Position numbers and translations under genes: made by a program. A stretch of DNA of 64,000 bases from Erwinia sorbitola (lineage in GTDB: Bacteria; Pseudomonadota; Gammaproteobacteria; Enterobacterales; Enterobacteriaceae), in assembly GCF_009738185.1 (NCBI RefSeq), contig NZ_CP046509.1, positions 248,001 through 312,000 of the forward strand, in the 5' to 3' direction. Position 1 is the first letter of the stretch, and each line of letters opens with the position of its first letter. This document shows positions 1-9,289 of this stretch, piece by piece. The notes below the pieces were generated by a model that saw nothing but the letters and a program-made list of their open reading frames with translations, did not search any database and had not been told where the DNA came from.

Positions 1-18
1 GGTTGGAAAATTATCTAA

Positions 19-2196
19 TTAAAACGAGTAGTTAGCCGATACTGAGAAGTTGCGAGGCGCGCCATAAACCACGTAGGTACCCATATAATCGTAATACTCG
101 CGGTCGAACAGGTTATTGATATTAGCCTGGACGGAAACCTGCTTAGTAACCTGATAACGGCTGAACAGATTCACCAGCGTGACAGGGGACTGATCGATAT
201 AGTCGCTGCCTGCCGGGCCGTCCGCAACATTCGCCCAGGTTTTATTCTGCCAGTTCACGCCACCGCCTACGGTGAGATCCTGCAACATTGGCAGACGATA
301 GCTGGTAAACAGTTTGGCGGTAGTGCGCGGTATTTCCGGCATAACGGCAGTACCGTTACGCTGTTCAGCTATATAGCGCGATGCACCGAACGTCATCTGC
401 CAGTTATCGGTTAATGCACCGTTCACTTCAAACTCTACGCCGCGGCTGACCGCATCCACTTCGTCATAGGCATATTCAGTGGTGCCAGGAATATAGACAT
501 AGCTGTTAACACCCAGCCCGTTCTGCTCGGTACGGAACAGTGAAAGCGTGGCGGTCAGACGGCTGTTATTCCAGTCGCCTTTGATGCCCGTTTCGTAGCT
601 TTTGCCCGTTACCGGATCGAGGTACTGCGCGCTGCTGTTACGTGAGGTTTGCGGCTGGAAGATGCTGGTGTAGCTGGCATACAGCGAGTAGGTATCGTTC
701 AGGTCGTAGGTCAGACCGGCATAAGGCGCAATCTTATCGGCATCGTTATTACCGGACGTGCCGTTAGCGCTCCAGTCGGTGTAGCGGGCACCCACCAGCA
801 GTGACAGTGGATCGGCGAGGGAGAAGCGGGCCGCCGTATAGACCGACTTCTGGCGAATAGCGTCATCCAGATAAGGCGTAAAAGGTGACCAGTCGGTGGC
901 CCCTGTGGTGCCGTTCCAGTTACGGAAATCACCCACCTGCGAGCTATCCAGATTGGTGAAGCTGTTAAAGAAGGTGTTGTCCTGCTTGCTGTAGCTACCG
1001 CCAATCATCAGTTCATGACTGCGGCCCAGCAGTTCAAACGGGCCGTTAGCATAGAGATCTACGCTGTCGGTGGTGCGGCGACCTTTGTTCCAGCCGCTGT
1101 AAAGCAGGCTTCCCGTGCCGGTGGCTTTATCCGGGTAACCGCTGGCATACATCAGACGAGTGTCAAAATTGGTGCGGGTATGGCTGCCGGTGGCCTGTGC
1201 CTGCCAGCCGCTGTCAAATTTATGCGTCAGGGTGGCGAAAAACTTATTGGATTCTTTATCGCTGTACGCCCAGTCTGCGCCGGAGTTAAAGCTGCGATCA
1301 AAATGGGTGCGCTCGCCGTTGCTGTAGAAGGTTGGAATACCGCCCCAGCTTGGGTCTTCAGTGCTGCTCTCCTGATAATCCCACCCCAGCGACAGCGTGG
1401 TGGAATCGCTCAGATCGGCATCCAGCACGGTGGTGAGGAATTTCTTACGGGCATGATAGCGATCCAGCCAGCTGTCATTTTCCTGGTAACCGCCGATGGC
1501 GCGGCCGCGTACGCTACCTGACTCATTCAACGGTACGGTGATGTCGCCCACGTAGCGCTGCTTATCCCAGCTGCCGGTTTCCGCCGACAGGCTGCCGGTC
1601 ACGACTTTACTGTCGGCGTGCTTGCGCACCATATTGACAGAGGCTGACGGATTACCGGATCCGAGCGCCAGGCTGTTCGCACCGCGAATCACTTCGACAC
1701 GGTCATAGATAGCCGTATCTGAACGCGCGTCACCGAGATCCCAGACATCGGTCACCACGGTCGGTACACCATCAAACAGATAGTTATTAATCAGGAAACC
1801 GCGTGAATAGTAGTTCGAGCGATCGGAGTCGATATTTGAGGCAGAGACGCCAGTGGTATTGTTCAGCACATCGCCAACGCTTTGTAGCCCCTGATCCTGC
1901 ATGCGCTGTTTGCTGACGATTGACACTGACTGCGGAATATCACGCACCGTCAGCGGCATTTTGGTACCCGCAGTGGTCACCGGCACGCTGTAGTCGGTGG
2001 CCGCCTGCTGTACTGCGGCACTATCTGCACTGGCTTCAACGGTCAGCGTATCGCTGGTGCTATCGGCGGCAAATGCAGGGTGCAGCGCGGAGATGACCAG
2101 CAGCGCGGCGATTGACGGAGTGAAAATAGGTGTAGCAGATAATGACGCTGAGTGAGTTTTATTATGGGCTGCTGAACGAGAAATTGGCACGATCAT
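19..2196 (-). CDS. fhuE: FhuE-like TonB-dependent siderophore receptor
   Basis: Outer-membrane receptor for ferric hydroxamate siderophores (coprogen/rhodotorulate class in E. coli FhuE), energised by TonB-ExbBD. The 725-aa protein matches FhuE in length (729 aa in E. coli) and recognisable blocks: signal peptide to about residue 43 (AFA|ADS), TonB-box-like DTLTVEAS near 49-56, plug with RDIPQSVSIVS and YYSRGF, then a 22-strand barrel ending in a terminal Phe (NYSF). The annotated ATG at 2196 abuts an AGGA directly; a GTG two codons later (2190) has 6-nt spacing to the same AGGA and may be the true start. It is monocistronic, with a candidate Fur box about 170 bp upstream. Ligand specificity is inferred from similarity only. 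Confidence 0.9.
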   Translation of the reverse strand: MIVPISRSAAHNKTHSASLSATPIFTPSIAALLVISALHPAFAADSTSDTLTVEASADSAAVQQAATDYSVPVTTAGTKMPLTVRDIPQSVSIVSKQRMQDQGLQSVGDVLNNTTGVSASNIDSDRSNYYSRGFLINNYLFDGVPTVVTDVWDLGDARSDTAIYDRVEVIRGANSLALGSGNPSASVNMVRKHADSKVVTGSLSAETGSWDKQRYVGDITVPLNESGSVRGRAIGGYQENDSWLDRYHARKKFLTTVLDADLSDSTTLSLGWDYQESSTEDPSWGGIPTFYSNGERTHFDRSFNSGADWAYSDKESNKFFATLTHKFDSGWQAQATGSHTRTNFDTRLMYASGYPDKATGTGSLLYSGWNKGRRTTDSVDLYANGPFELLGRSHELMIGGSYSKQDNTFFNSFTNLDSSQVGDFRNWNGTTGATDWSPFTPYLDDAIRQKSVYTAARFSLADPLSLLVGARYTDWSANGTSGNNDADKIAPYAGLTYDLNDTYSLYASYTSIFQPQTSRNSSAQYLDPVTGKSYETGIKGDWNNSRLTATLSLFRTEQNGLGVNSYVYIPGTTEYAYDEVDAVSRGVEFEVNGALTDNWQMTFGASRYIAEQRNGTAVMPEIPRTTAKLFTSYRLPMLQDLTVGGGVNWQNKTWANVADGPAGSDYIDQSPVTLVNLFSRYQVTKQVSVQANINNLFDREYYDYMGTYVVYGAPRNFSVSANYSF

Positions 2197-2520
2197 TCCT
2201 GGAATAAGTAGCTGATGTTATGTAACGGCCTGCACCGGGCACAAAGAGATCTACCGTTTGTCCTTAGGCGGTATTGGCACGCTGACTAATCCATGATGTC
2301 GCGGTGAGGTCCACTGGCACTGCAAATTGGCAATATTGCTTGTAATAGGAAGTAATGGGAAAGCAAATGAGAACTATAATTATTTAGGTATTGGATGTAA
2401 ATATTTATTAAGCATGCGGGGAACTAATGCGGGTTTGGGGAATCATGGGGGGATCATGGCGCAGCGAACCTGCCCGGCCCCGGGGATAAAGAGGGAGCCG
2501 GACAGGGCAGGATTACAGCA
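2197..2520. other. Intergenic region between ahr and fhuE
   Basis: This 324-bp gap holds the fhuE promoter region with the candidate Fur box (2363-2381). Near 2471-2515 lies a GC-rich imperfect inverted repeat (CCTGCCCGGC facing GCCGGACAGGGCAGG) just downstream of the ahr stop, which could terminate ahr but lacks a clear T-run. No convincing gene is seen. Confidence 0.5.
2363..2381 (-). promoter_or_regulatory. Candidate Fur box upstream of fhuE
   Basis: I count 12 of 19 matches to the classical 19-bp Fur consensus in an otherwise AT-rich stretch upstream of the siderophore receptor. Fur control is expected for this class of gene. The distance to the start codon (about 165 bp) is long, so the call is tentative. 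Confidence 0.35.
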
Positions 2521-3537
2521 TCAGAAATCTGCTTTCAGTACCACGCGGAAATTGGCTTTTCCGGCGCGAACGTGATCCAGCGCTTCGTTGATTTTCGACA
2601 TCGGGAAAAACTCAACGTGTGGCGCAATATCGCGACGTGACGCCAGCTTCAGCAGGGAACGCAGCTGACCAGGCGAGCCGGTAGAGGAACCAGTAATCGC
2701 TTTATCACCCATGATCAAATCAAAAGCACCTACCTGGAAAGGCTTCATCACGGCACCAACGGTGTGGAATTTTCCCTTCGGTGCCAGTGCATCAAAGTAC
2801 GGCTTCCAGTCAAGATCGACGGCTACGGTGCTGAGGATCAGATCGAAGCGTCCGGCCTGGGCCTTCAGCGCTTCCGGGTCACGGCTGTTGACCACTTCAT
2901 CGGCACCCATATCAAGGATCGACTGTTTTTTACCCGGCGTAGAGCTGAATGCCACCACTTCTGCACCCATCGCCCGCAGGATTTTGATGGCGATATGGCC
3001 AAGACCACCAATCCCGATCACGCCCACGCGGCTGGTGGCGGTAATATTGCTCATCAGCAGAGGCTTAAACACGGTGATACCGCCACACAGCAGCGGGCCG
3101 GCGCTGGTGGCATCCAGGCTTTCCGGGAGCGGGATAACCCACTGCCAGTCTGCACGCAGCTTCTCGGCAAAGCCGCCGTGATTCAGAATGGTTGGCGTGG
3201 TGCCCTGTTCGCAGTTCACCTGCTCACCGTTAATACAGGCGTCGCAGTGCTGGCAGCTTTTTGCCGTCCAGCCAATGCCCACGCGCTGGCCTATTGACAG
3301 CCCTTTATTTTTTGCCGCTTCGCCGAGTGCGGAAACGCGCCCGATCACTTCATGGCCGGCAATGGTCGGGTACTGAGAGATCCCCCATTCATTGTCGATC
3401 ATCGACAAATCGGAATGGCAGACGCCACAGTATTCAACTTCGACTTCCACTTCCTCTGCACTCAGCGCGCCAGCGTCGAACTCATACAGCTCCAGGGCCT
3501 GTCCTGCTTTCATTGCAGCATAGCTTTTAATTTTCAC
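2521..3537 (-). CDS. ahr: NADPH-dependent aldehyde reductase Ahr (zinc MDR family)
   Basis: Medium-chain zinc alcohol dehydrogenase that reduces aldehydes with NADPH, close to E. coli Ahr (YjgB, 339 aa). The 338-aa protein shows the catalytic zinc site (YCGVCHSDLSM, GHEVIGRV and the distal CGG Cys), the structural zinc loop CQHCDACINGEQVNCEQG, and a Rossmann motif GIGGLGHIAIKI near residue 175. The start is GTG at 3537, set by a GAGG seven bases upstream. It stands alone between fhuE and a long AT-rich spacer. Its physiological substrate cannot be read from sequence; detoxification of aliphatic aldehydes is the usual role of the family. Confidence 0.9.
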   Translation of the reverse strand: MKIKSYAAMKAGQALELYEFDAGALSAEEVEVEVEYCGVCHSDLSMIDNEWGISQYPTIAGHEVIGRVSALGEAAKNKGLSIGQRVGIGWTAKSCQHCDACINGEQVNCEQGTTPTILNHGGFAEKLRADWQWVIPLPESLDATSAGPLLCGGITVFKPLLMSNITATSRVGVIGIGGLGHIAIKILRAMGAEVVAFSSTPGKKQSILDMGADEVVNSRDPEALKAQAGRFDLILSTVAVDLDWKPYFDALAPKGKFHTVGAVMKPFQVGAFDLIMGDKAITGSSTGSPGQLRSLLKLASRRDIAPHVEFFPMSKINEALDHVRAGKANFRVVLKADF

Positions 3538-4079
3538 TTCAATACCTCAGATTCAGTTTACGGTCAGGGGAGAGTGTAGCGCCCCGGGGTGTTAAAGTTG
3601 TTTTTTCGCCGCACAAACTGCGCATCAGCCGGAGTGAATGAGGTTTTTTTGTGCAAAAAAAGCCGGGAAAGAAGCAGGAGCCTGCCAGAACATGCCCTTT
3701 TGATGCCACATTCCACTTATATTGTTATTTTTCTCAGGTTAATATCAGGGACAGAGTCATTTTATATCGGCAAAAAATGCTTTTTTTTCACGAATGGTAA
3801 TTAAGTATATTTAATTAATTCCTCAGTGTAATCCTAATGATGTGTTTTTTGTGAGATTAACGCTGATGATCATAATGGTGTTTTAATTTTACAAGCCTTA
3901 AATCATATTAATATGTCTTAATGGTATATGTTTTTAATTATTTTGTAATAATTAAAAATGCTTTATTGTTGTCGCCTTATGCGTTAGATCAACCGGTGTG
4001 ATATTAAGCTGTGAATGCTTCAATATACGGGGTGTGTTGTATTTTTTATTAATGGAGTCTGTAATAAAGGGATTTTGTT
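3538..4079. other. AT-rich spacer upstream of the autotransporter
   Basis: This 542-bp intergenic stretch becomes strongly AT-rich from about 3720 to 4079, with runs such as TTAATTTAATTAA. It carries no credible gene. The composition contrasts with the flanking coding DNA and is typical of H-NS-silenced promoters of acquired surface-protein genes; that regulation is inference. It presumably holds the promoters of ahr (minus) and of the autotransporter (plus). Confidence 0.5.
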
Positions 4080-7000
4080 ATGCGAGTTTTTAGAAAAAGA
4101 TTTTCCTTTAATCTTATAACCCTGGTGCTTTTTCCCCTCAGCGCGCTTGCATCATCAACATGGGAAGTGAATGATGGAACGCAACTTCAGGTATCTCAGG
4201 GAAATACCACCACAGGTGAGAAACAACCTACATTATCCGCCAGCGGAAAGAACAGCGTATTGACCACCGACCCGGGTCTGAACTTTATTACTACGGGAGA
4301 CGTCTCGCACGGTCTTCAGGTCAGTGATGGAGCAGAAGCCAATATCAATAAAGCTTCTATTTCAACTCAGGGGGATTATGCCCATGGGGCAGAGGTTGAT
4401 CAGGGTACGCTTAAGATGAATGGCGGGAATATTCATGTTAGCGGCGACAACTCGTTCGGTATCTCTGCTACTGGAAATTCCACCGTTGACCTTAAAAACA
4501 CCAATATTACCCTTGGGCAAACGTTAAATGAAGGGATCGATATTAGTGGCGGAACGCTTAACGGGAGCGGGTTAGTATTAACGGCAAATAAACCGCTAAT
4601 GTTGAATGTGATAGAGCTGTCCAATCGCGCTCAGGCGATACTAAAAGACACGCAAATCATTCTTAATGGCAGAAGCTCAAGTTTTGGTATCCATGTTAAT
4701 GACGCCACCCTGAATGCGTCAGGGTTGATTATTAATGCCAGTAATAAAGGGCAGGGTATTCTGGTTGAGAAAAGCAGCCAGCCGGGTGATGCGTTGATCC
4801 TGAGTGACAGCAGCATCTCTACCCAGGGGGAAAACGCTACGGCAATTTCCTCGCGCGGGCAAAGCGTCCTCAATAATGTGAATCTCAACACCAGCGGTGA
4901 TTTTGCCCATGGCCTGAGTCTGGAATACGGCGGTACGGCGCAGGTAAACGGCGGGCATATCGAAACGTCAGGACGTTATGCACATGGAATCTGGCTGACG
5001 ACAGAGGATTCCGCGTTGCAGGTGAAAGATACGGTGTTCAGCATTTCGGGTGACAATGGTATTGCGGTATCGGCGACGGCAGGCAAGGCATCACTTGACC
5101 ATATTCAGGCCACGATATCCGGAGAGGGCGGGCGCGGTATTGTTTCCCAAACCCAGCTGGATGCAAAAAATATCAATGTGCTCACCGTTGGTAAGAATAC
5201 TACTGGTGTGCAATCCAGCGGTGCTAAGGCCAATATGACGTTAAGCAACTCATCTATCACCACTACCGGGAGCAGCGGCACCGGGATAGTGGCATCCGGT
5301 GGCGGCAAAATCACCGCCGATGGCACCACTCTGACGACCAAAGGTAAACAGTCCATCGGCGTCATACTGAGAAACGGCACGCTGGGTATGACTAACAGCA
5401 GCATTGCCACGATGGATGGCCCCGGATTGTATGTCGACAGTAGCGCCACCAGCGAGGTATCACTGGATAATACGCAGCTAGCCAGTGGCGGTTTCAGTGC
5501 CGTGCAGACGGTGGGGAGCGGACTGAACCTTAATCTGACTAACGGGACAGTGGTCACCGGAGGCAATGGCGATGTACTGAATGCCATGACTGCGAAAGAC
5601 AGTCAGGGTGCAGATGTACGCAACAGTCAGGTTAATGTGATGGCGGATAACGCTACCCTGAATGGGAACGTGCTATCCGACTCATTGAATAATCAGGTGG
5701 ATCTGAACCTGAAAAATGGTTCGACGCTGACCGGCTACACGAAGAATGTCAGCAGCATGATGCTGGATCAGGCCAGCGTCTGGAATGTCACCGGTGACTC
5801 CGATCTCAACAGCTTGCAGCTGGATGGTCACGCTCAGTTCGATGGCAAAGAGTTCCATACTTTAACCGTCAATAACGATCTGAGCGGCAGCGGTGTGATT
5901 GGTATGAACGTGCAGCTGGATGATGACAGTTCGCCGGGCGACAGGCTGAATGTGAAGGGGAATGCCACCGGGAAATTTACCGTAAATATTACCAATAAGG
6001 ATGGCAAGGGCGCGCAGACGCAGATGGGGATCCCGGTGATTAACGTGGCCGGTGAAACCGGAGGCGTCACCTTCACTCAGTCAAAACCGGTTCTGGCCGG
6101 TAACTATGAGTACTTCCTCAACCCGGTGAACAGTCACGACTGGTATTTGCAGTCCAGCTATAAGCCGACCACCAGTACTATTCCGAATACACCCATTCCC
6201 ACCCGCGCCTATCGTCCCGAAACGGCAGGCTATCTGATGGGGCCTTATCTTAACGCAGCCTATGCTTATACGGCTGCCGGAACCTATCACCAGCGCCTTG
6301 GGGCCAGGCAGGGGGATAAGGCCGTTTGGGGCCGTATCTATGGGCGTCACGATCTCTACGGCGCTGGCCGCTTTGGCTATGACGGCAATACGGTGTTTAT
6401 GCAGCTGGGCAGCGATCTGTGGCGCGGAAACCTGGCTCCTGATTTTGAGGGGCGTTCAGGGGTGATGGTGACCATCGGGGATATCCACACTAATGCGCGC
6501 GATTATGCGCGTAGCGAGCGTTCTGGCCTGTCAGTTAATACCGGCAAAATCAAAACTACTGCTTACAGCGTGGGCGGATATTTTACCGCTGAGGCAGACG
6601 ATGGCATGTATCTGGATACTGTGGGCCAGATGACCTGGTATCGTAACCGTTTCAAAAGTGCCCATGATTCCCGGCAAAGTAGCTACAGCTCCTTGCTGTC
6701 TGCTGAAATGGGGATGCCTTTTACCGTCAGCGGGCTGGTTAAACTGGAGCCGCAGTTGCAGCTGATGGGGCAGTATCTGCACAGCGGTGAAATCCGTTCT
6801 CATGGTGTTAAAGTCAATCGCAGTCATGACTTCCTGGGGCAGGCGCGTGGCGGGGTGCGAATGTTTTATGACCACAAGGATATTCAGCCCTGGTTACAGG
6901 CAGATGTGGTACAGCGAATGGGCAATCTTCCCGGTATCACAATGAACGATGAGAATTTAACACCTCATGTCCACTCCGGCTGGTGGCAAATCGGAGCGGG

Positions 7001-7118
7001 GGTTCGCGGCAAGGTTAACAAGGAGATCAGCCTGTACGCCGATGTTAACTATCAGCACGGTTTTGGCCAGGGTATAGAGGGCTACGGCGGTAATATCGGG
7101 ATGAAGTACGAGTTTTAA
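4080..7118 (+). CDS. Autotransporter (type Va), pertactin-like passenger and C-terminal beta-barrel
   Basis: Surface or secreted autotransporter of 1012 aa. A signal peptide ends near residue 25 (LSALA|SS). Residues 30-600 form a repetitive beta-helix passenger rich in G, S, T and N, with recurring blocks like 'STQGDYAHG', 'SGDNSFGI' and 'TSGDFAHGL' spaced roughly 30-45 aa apart. Residues 600-720 look like a pertactin-type junction (SPGDRLNVKGN, 'AGNYEYFL'), followed by a proline/threonine linker (TTSTIPNTPIPT) and a barrel of about 260 aa ending in KYEF. The terminal Phe is the standard BAM signal. The passenger matches no ligand or protease motif that I recognise (no GDSGS serine protease site), so adhesin or aggregation factor is the best guess. 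The gene is monocistronic and followed by a terminator. Confidence 0.85.
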   Translation: MRVFRKRFSFNLITLVLFPLSALASSTWEVNDGTQLQVSQGNTTTGEKQPTLSASGKNSVLTTDPGLNFITTGDVSHGLQVSDGAEANINKASISTQGDYAHGAEVDQGTLKMNGGNIHVSGDNSFGISATGNSTVDLKNTNITLGQTLNEGIDISGGTLNGSGLVLTANKPLMLNVIELSNRAQAILKDTQIILNGRSSSFGIHVNDATLNASGLIINASNKGQGILVEKSSQPGDALILSDSSISTQGENATAISSRGQSVLNNVNLNTSGDFAHGLSLEYGGTAQVNGGHIETSGRYAHGIWLTTEDSALQVKDTVFSISGDNGIAVSATAGKASLDHIQATISGEGGRGIVSQTQLDAKNINVLTVGKNTTGVQSSGAKANMTLSNSSITTTGSSGTGIVASGGGKITADGTTLTTKGKQSIGVILRNGTLGMTNSSIATMDGPGLYVDSSATSEVSLDNTQLASGGFSAVQTVGSGLNLNLTNGTVVTGGNGDVLNAMTAKDSQGADVRNSQVNVMADNATLNGNVLSDSLNNQVDLNLKNGSTLTGYTKNVSSMMLDQASVWNVTGDSDLNSLQLDGHAQFDGKEFHTLTVNNDLSGSGVIGMNVQLDDDSSPGDRLNVKGNATGKFTVNITNKDGKGAQTQMGIPVINVAGETGGVTFTQSKPVLAGNYEYFLNPVNSHDWYLQSSYKPTTSTIPNTPIPTRAYRPETAGYLMGPYLNAAYAYTAAGTYHQRLGARQGDKAVWGRIYGRHDLYGAGRFGYDGNTVFMQLGSDLWRGNLAPDFEGRSGVMVTIGDIHTNARDYARSERSGLSVNTGKIKTTAYSVGGYFTAEADDGMYLDTVGQMTWYRNRFKSAHDSRQSSYSSLLSAEMGMPFTVSGLVKLEPQLQLMGQYLHSGEIRSHGVKVNRSHDFLGQARGGVRMFYDHKDIQPWLQADVVQRMGNLPGITMNDENLTPHVHSGWWQIGAGVRGKVNKEISLYADVNYQHGFGQGIEGYGGNIGMKYEF

Positions 7119-7136
7119 GTCATTTCTTTTACGATA

Positions 7137-7174
7137 AAAAAAGGGCTGGCCGGTTTACCGGTCAGCCCTTTTAT
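7137..7174. terminator. Bidirectional rho-independent terminator
   Basis: The stem GGGCTGGCCGG/CCGGTCAGCCC with a TTTA loop is flanked by A-run and T-run on either side. It lies between the convergent autotransporter gene and proP, and can serve both strands. Confidence 0.85.
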
Positions 7175-7199
7175 CACCAACACGTTTAGCTCATCAGAA

Positions 7200-8705
7200 C
7201 TATTCGTTAATACGCGGATGCTGATCGATCAGGCGGGAGCGTTTCGCTTCCAGCTCAGTAATCTGCTCGCTGATATCATCGATTTTCTGTTCAATATTGT
7301 CGTGATGCTCCTGCAAAATCTCTTTCGCTTCGGCAATATCTGAAGCGGCAGGGGTTGCGCCACGCAGCGGCATATTGGCAGTTTCTTTCATCATAATACC
7401 CGTCACCAGGCCAATCACAGCCACCACCATCAGGTAGTAAGCAGGCATATACAGATTGTTAGTGGTTTCTACCAGCCAGGCCACTGCGGTTGGCGTCACA
7501 CCGGCAACCAGCACAGAGATGTTAAAGGCACTGGCCAGCGCACTGTAGCGGATGTGAGTCGGGAACATGGCGGGCAGGGTGGATGCCATTACGCCGGTGA
7601 AGCTGTTGAGGATCACCGCCAGCACCAGCAAGCCGGCAAAAATCAGCCCCATTACGCCGCTGTTAATCAGCATAAAGCACGGTATTGCCAGCAGCAGCAG
7701 CGCGATGCTGCCGATAATCACGAACGGACGACGACCAAACTTATCGCTCATCAGGCCCATTACCGGTTGCACAAACAGCATACCCAGCATGATAGCGATG
7801 ATAATCATCACACCATGGTCTTCTGAGTAGTGCAGGTTATGCGACAGGTAGCTCGGCATATAGGTGAGCAGCATGTAGTAGGTCACGTTGGTCGCAATCA
7901 CCAGACCAATACAGGAGAGCAGGCTCTTCCAGTGCTTGGTGGCAATCTCTTTGAAGGAGACTTTCGGCCCTTCAGCCAGACCTTCACGATCGCCCTGTTC
8001 CAGTTTTTCCACGTGCTGCTGGAACGCCGGTGTCTCTTCCAGAGCATGACGCAGGTACAGCCCGATAACTCCCAGCGGCAACGCCACGAAGAACGGAATA
8101 CGCCAGCCCCAGTCGAGGAAGTTTGCTTCACCAATAATGGCGGAAATCAGCACCACCAGCCCGGCACCGAGCACGAAACCAGCAATGGAACCGAAGTCCA
8201 GCCAGCTGCCCATAAAGCCGCGCTTACGGTCAGGAGAGTATTCAGCAACAAAAATTGATGCGCCGGTATACTCACCGCCTACCGAGAAGCCCTGAGCCAT
8301 TTTACACAGCAGCAGCAGAATCGGTGCCCAGATACCAATCGTGGCATAGGAGGGAATTAAGCCGATACAGAAGGTACTGATCGACATAATGATGATGGTC
8401 ATCGACAGGATTTTCTGACGACCGTATTTGTCACCCAGTGCGCCGAAGAACAGGCCACCTAGTGGACGGATTAAGAAAGGAACGGAGAAGGTTGCCAGTG
8501 CGGCAATCATTTGTGTGCCGGGATCTGCGCCCGGGAAGAAAACCTGACCCAGTGCGTAAGCGACAAAGCCATATACACCGAAGTCGAACCACTCCATGGC
8601 ATTGCCTAATGAGGCCGCCGTAATTGCTTTACGCAATCTGGTATCGTCAATAATTGTAACGTCTTTTAACCCAATCGGCTTGACACGCTTCCTACGTAAC
8701 TTCAT
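7200..8705 (-). CDS. proP: Proline/glycine betaine:H+ symporter ProP
   Basis: Osmosensing MFS carrier for proline, betaine and related osmoprotectants in the inner membrane. The protein (501 aa from ATG 8705; E. coli 500 aa) follows ProP throughout: N-terminal KPIGLKDVTIIDD, TM1 with NAMEWFDFGVYGF, the MFS loop GDKYGRQK, and the diagnostic C-terminal cytoplasmic coiled coil (EILQEHHDNIEQKIDDISEQ to the end) that tunes the osmotic threshold. A GTG three codons further out (8714) is in frame, but an AGGG eight bases before the ATG at 8705 favours the shorter form, which also fits the E. coli length. It is transcribed alone from a long upstream region. Confidence 0.95.
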   Translation of the reverse strand: MKLRRKRVKPIGLKDVTIIDDTRLRKAITAASLGNAMEWFDFGVYGFVAYALGQVFFPGADPGTQMIAALATFSVPFLIRPLGGLFFGALGDKYGRQKILSMTIIIMSISTFCIGLIPSYATIGIWAPILLLLCKMAQGFSVGGEYTGASIFVAEYSPDRKRGFMGSWLDFGSIAGFVLGAGLVVLISAIIGEANFLDWGWRIPFFVALPLGVIGLYLRHALEETPAFQQHVEKLEQGDREGLAEGPKVSFKEIATKHWKSLLSCIGLVIATNVTYYMLLTYMPSYLSHNLHYSEDHGVMIIIAIMLGMLFVQPVMGLMSDKFGRRPFVIIGSIALLLLAIPCFMLINSGVMGLIFAGLLVLAVILNSFTGVMASTLPAMFPTHIRYSALASAFNISVLVAGVTPTAVAWLVETTNNLYMPAYYLMVVAVIGLVTGIMMKETANMPLRGATPAASDIAEAKEILQEHHDNIEQKIDDISEQITELEAKRSRLIDQHPRINE

Positions 8706-9289
8706 ATAGAGCACCCTGTAATTATCTGTTTTTCCAAGATAAAAATCTCGCCGCTATGGTCAGACCCGTGGTTTTGACTGACCGCTCACGGGAGAAAACC
8801 AGCTGCGAAATGCGCCATCGTCAAACATTGAACGGTGCCAATGTTGCACGGCAGCACATTCTGCCAACTATACAGTATATCCTCTCTTTGCCACCTGGCA
8901 CCATTTCAGCAGGAAACTTCCTGTTTGCCGGAAAAAAACCTGCATTTGTACGGTGTTTCCTACTAATAATTTGCAATGGGCTGGCGAATAAAATCAGAGG
9001 AGGCAGTTTAATGCAGGCCAATAAGTTAACCTTATCATTGGCTTGATGCAAATAAACTGAGAAAAAATTGTGGAGCGAACTCTGAACGGTTGATCTCAGT
9101 CAGTAATATTCATCGCCGCTTTTTGGGGAAAAGGTGAGTAAAACAAAAACAATAATTTCCAAAATTACGGGTTCACTAAGCTGGATAGTATTGAAGAATA
9201 TTTAAAATATTATTGCCATGATGCTCTGTTATCTACTCGCATTTATCACCTGCTTATTCGCTGACAGTCGTCAGGTGTGCGGCTGCCAC
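8706..9289. other. Intergenic region upstream of proP
   Basis: This 584-bp gap lies between the proP start and the stop of the EAL gene. It should contain the proP promoter(s); a minus-strand TATACT/TATAGT near 8868-8880 is a possible -10. A short inverted repeat (CAGGAAACTTCCTG) sits near 8910. No RNA gene or protein-coding gene is recognisable. Confidence 0.45.

Noticed and set aside
2327..2575. 82-aa ORF upstream of fhuE
   Set aside because: It overlaps the end of ahr and the candidate Fur box, has no ribosome-binding site and no recognisable protein.
8756..9046. 96-aa ORF in the proP upstream region
   Set aside because: Unsupported composition and start; it overlaps the expected proP promoter.
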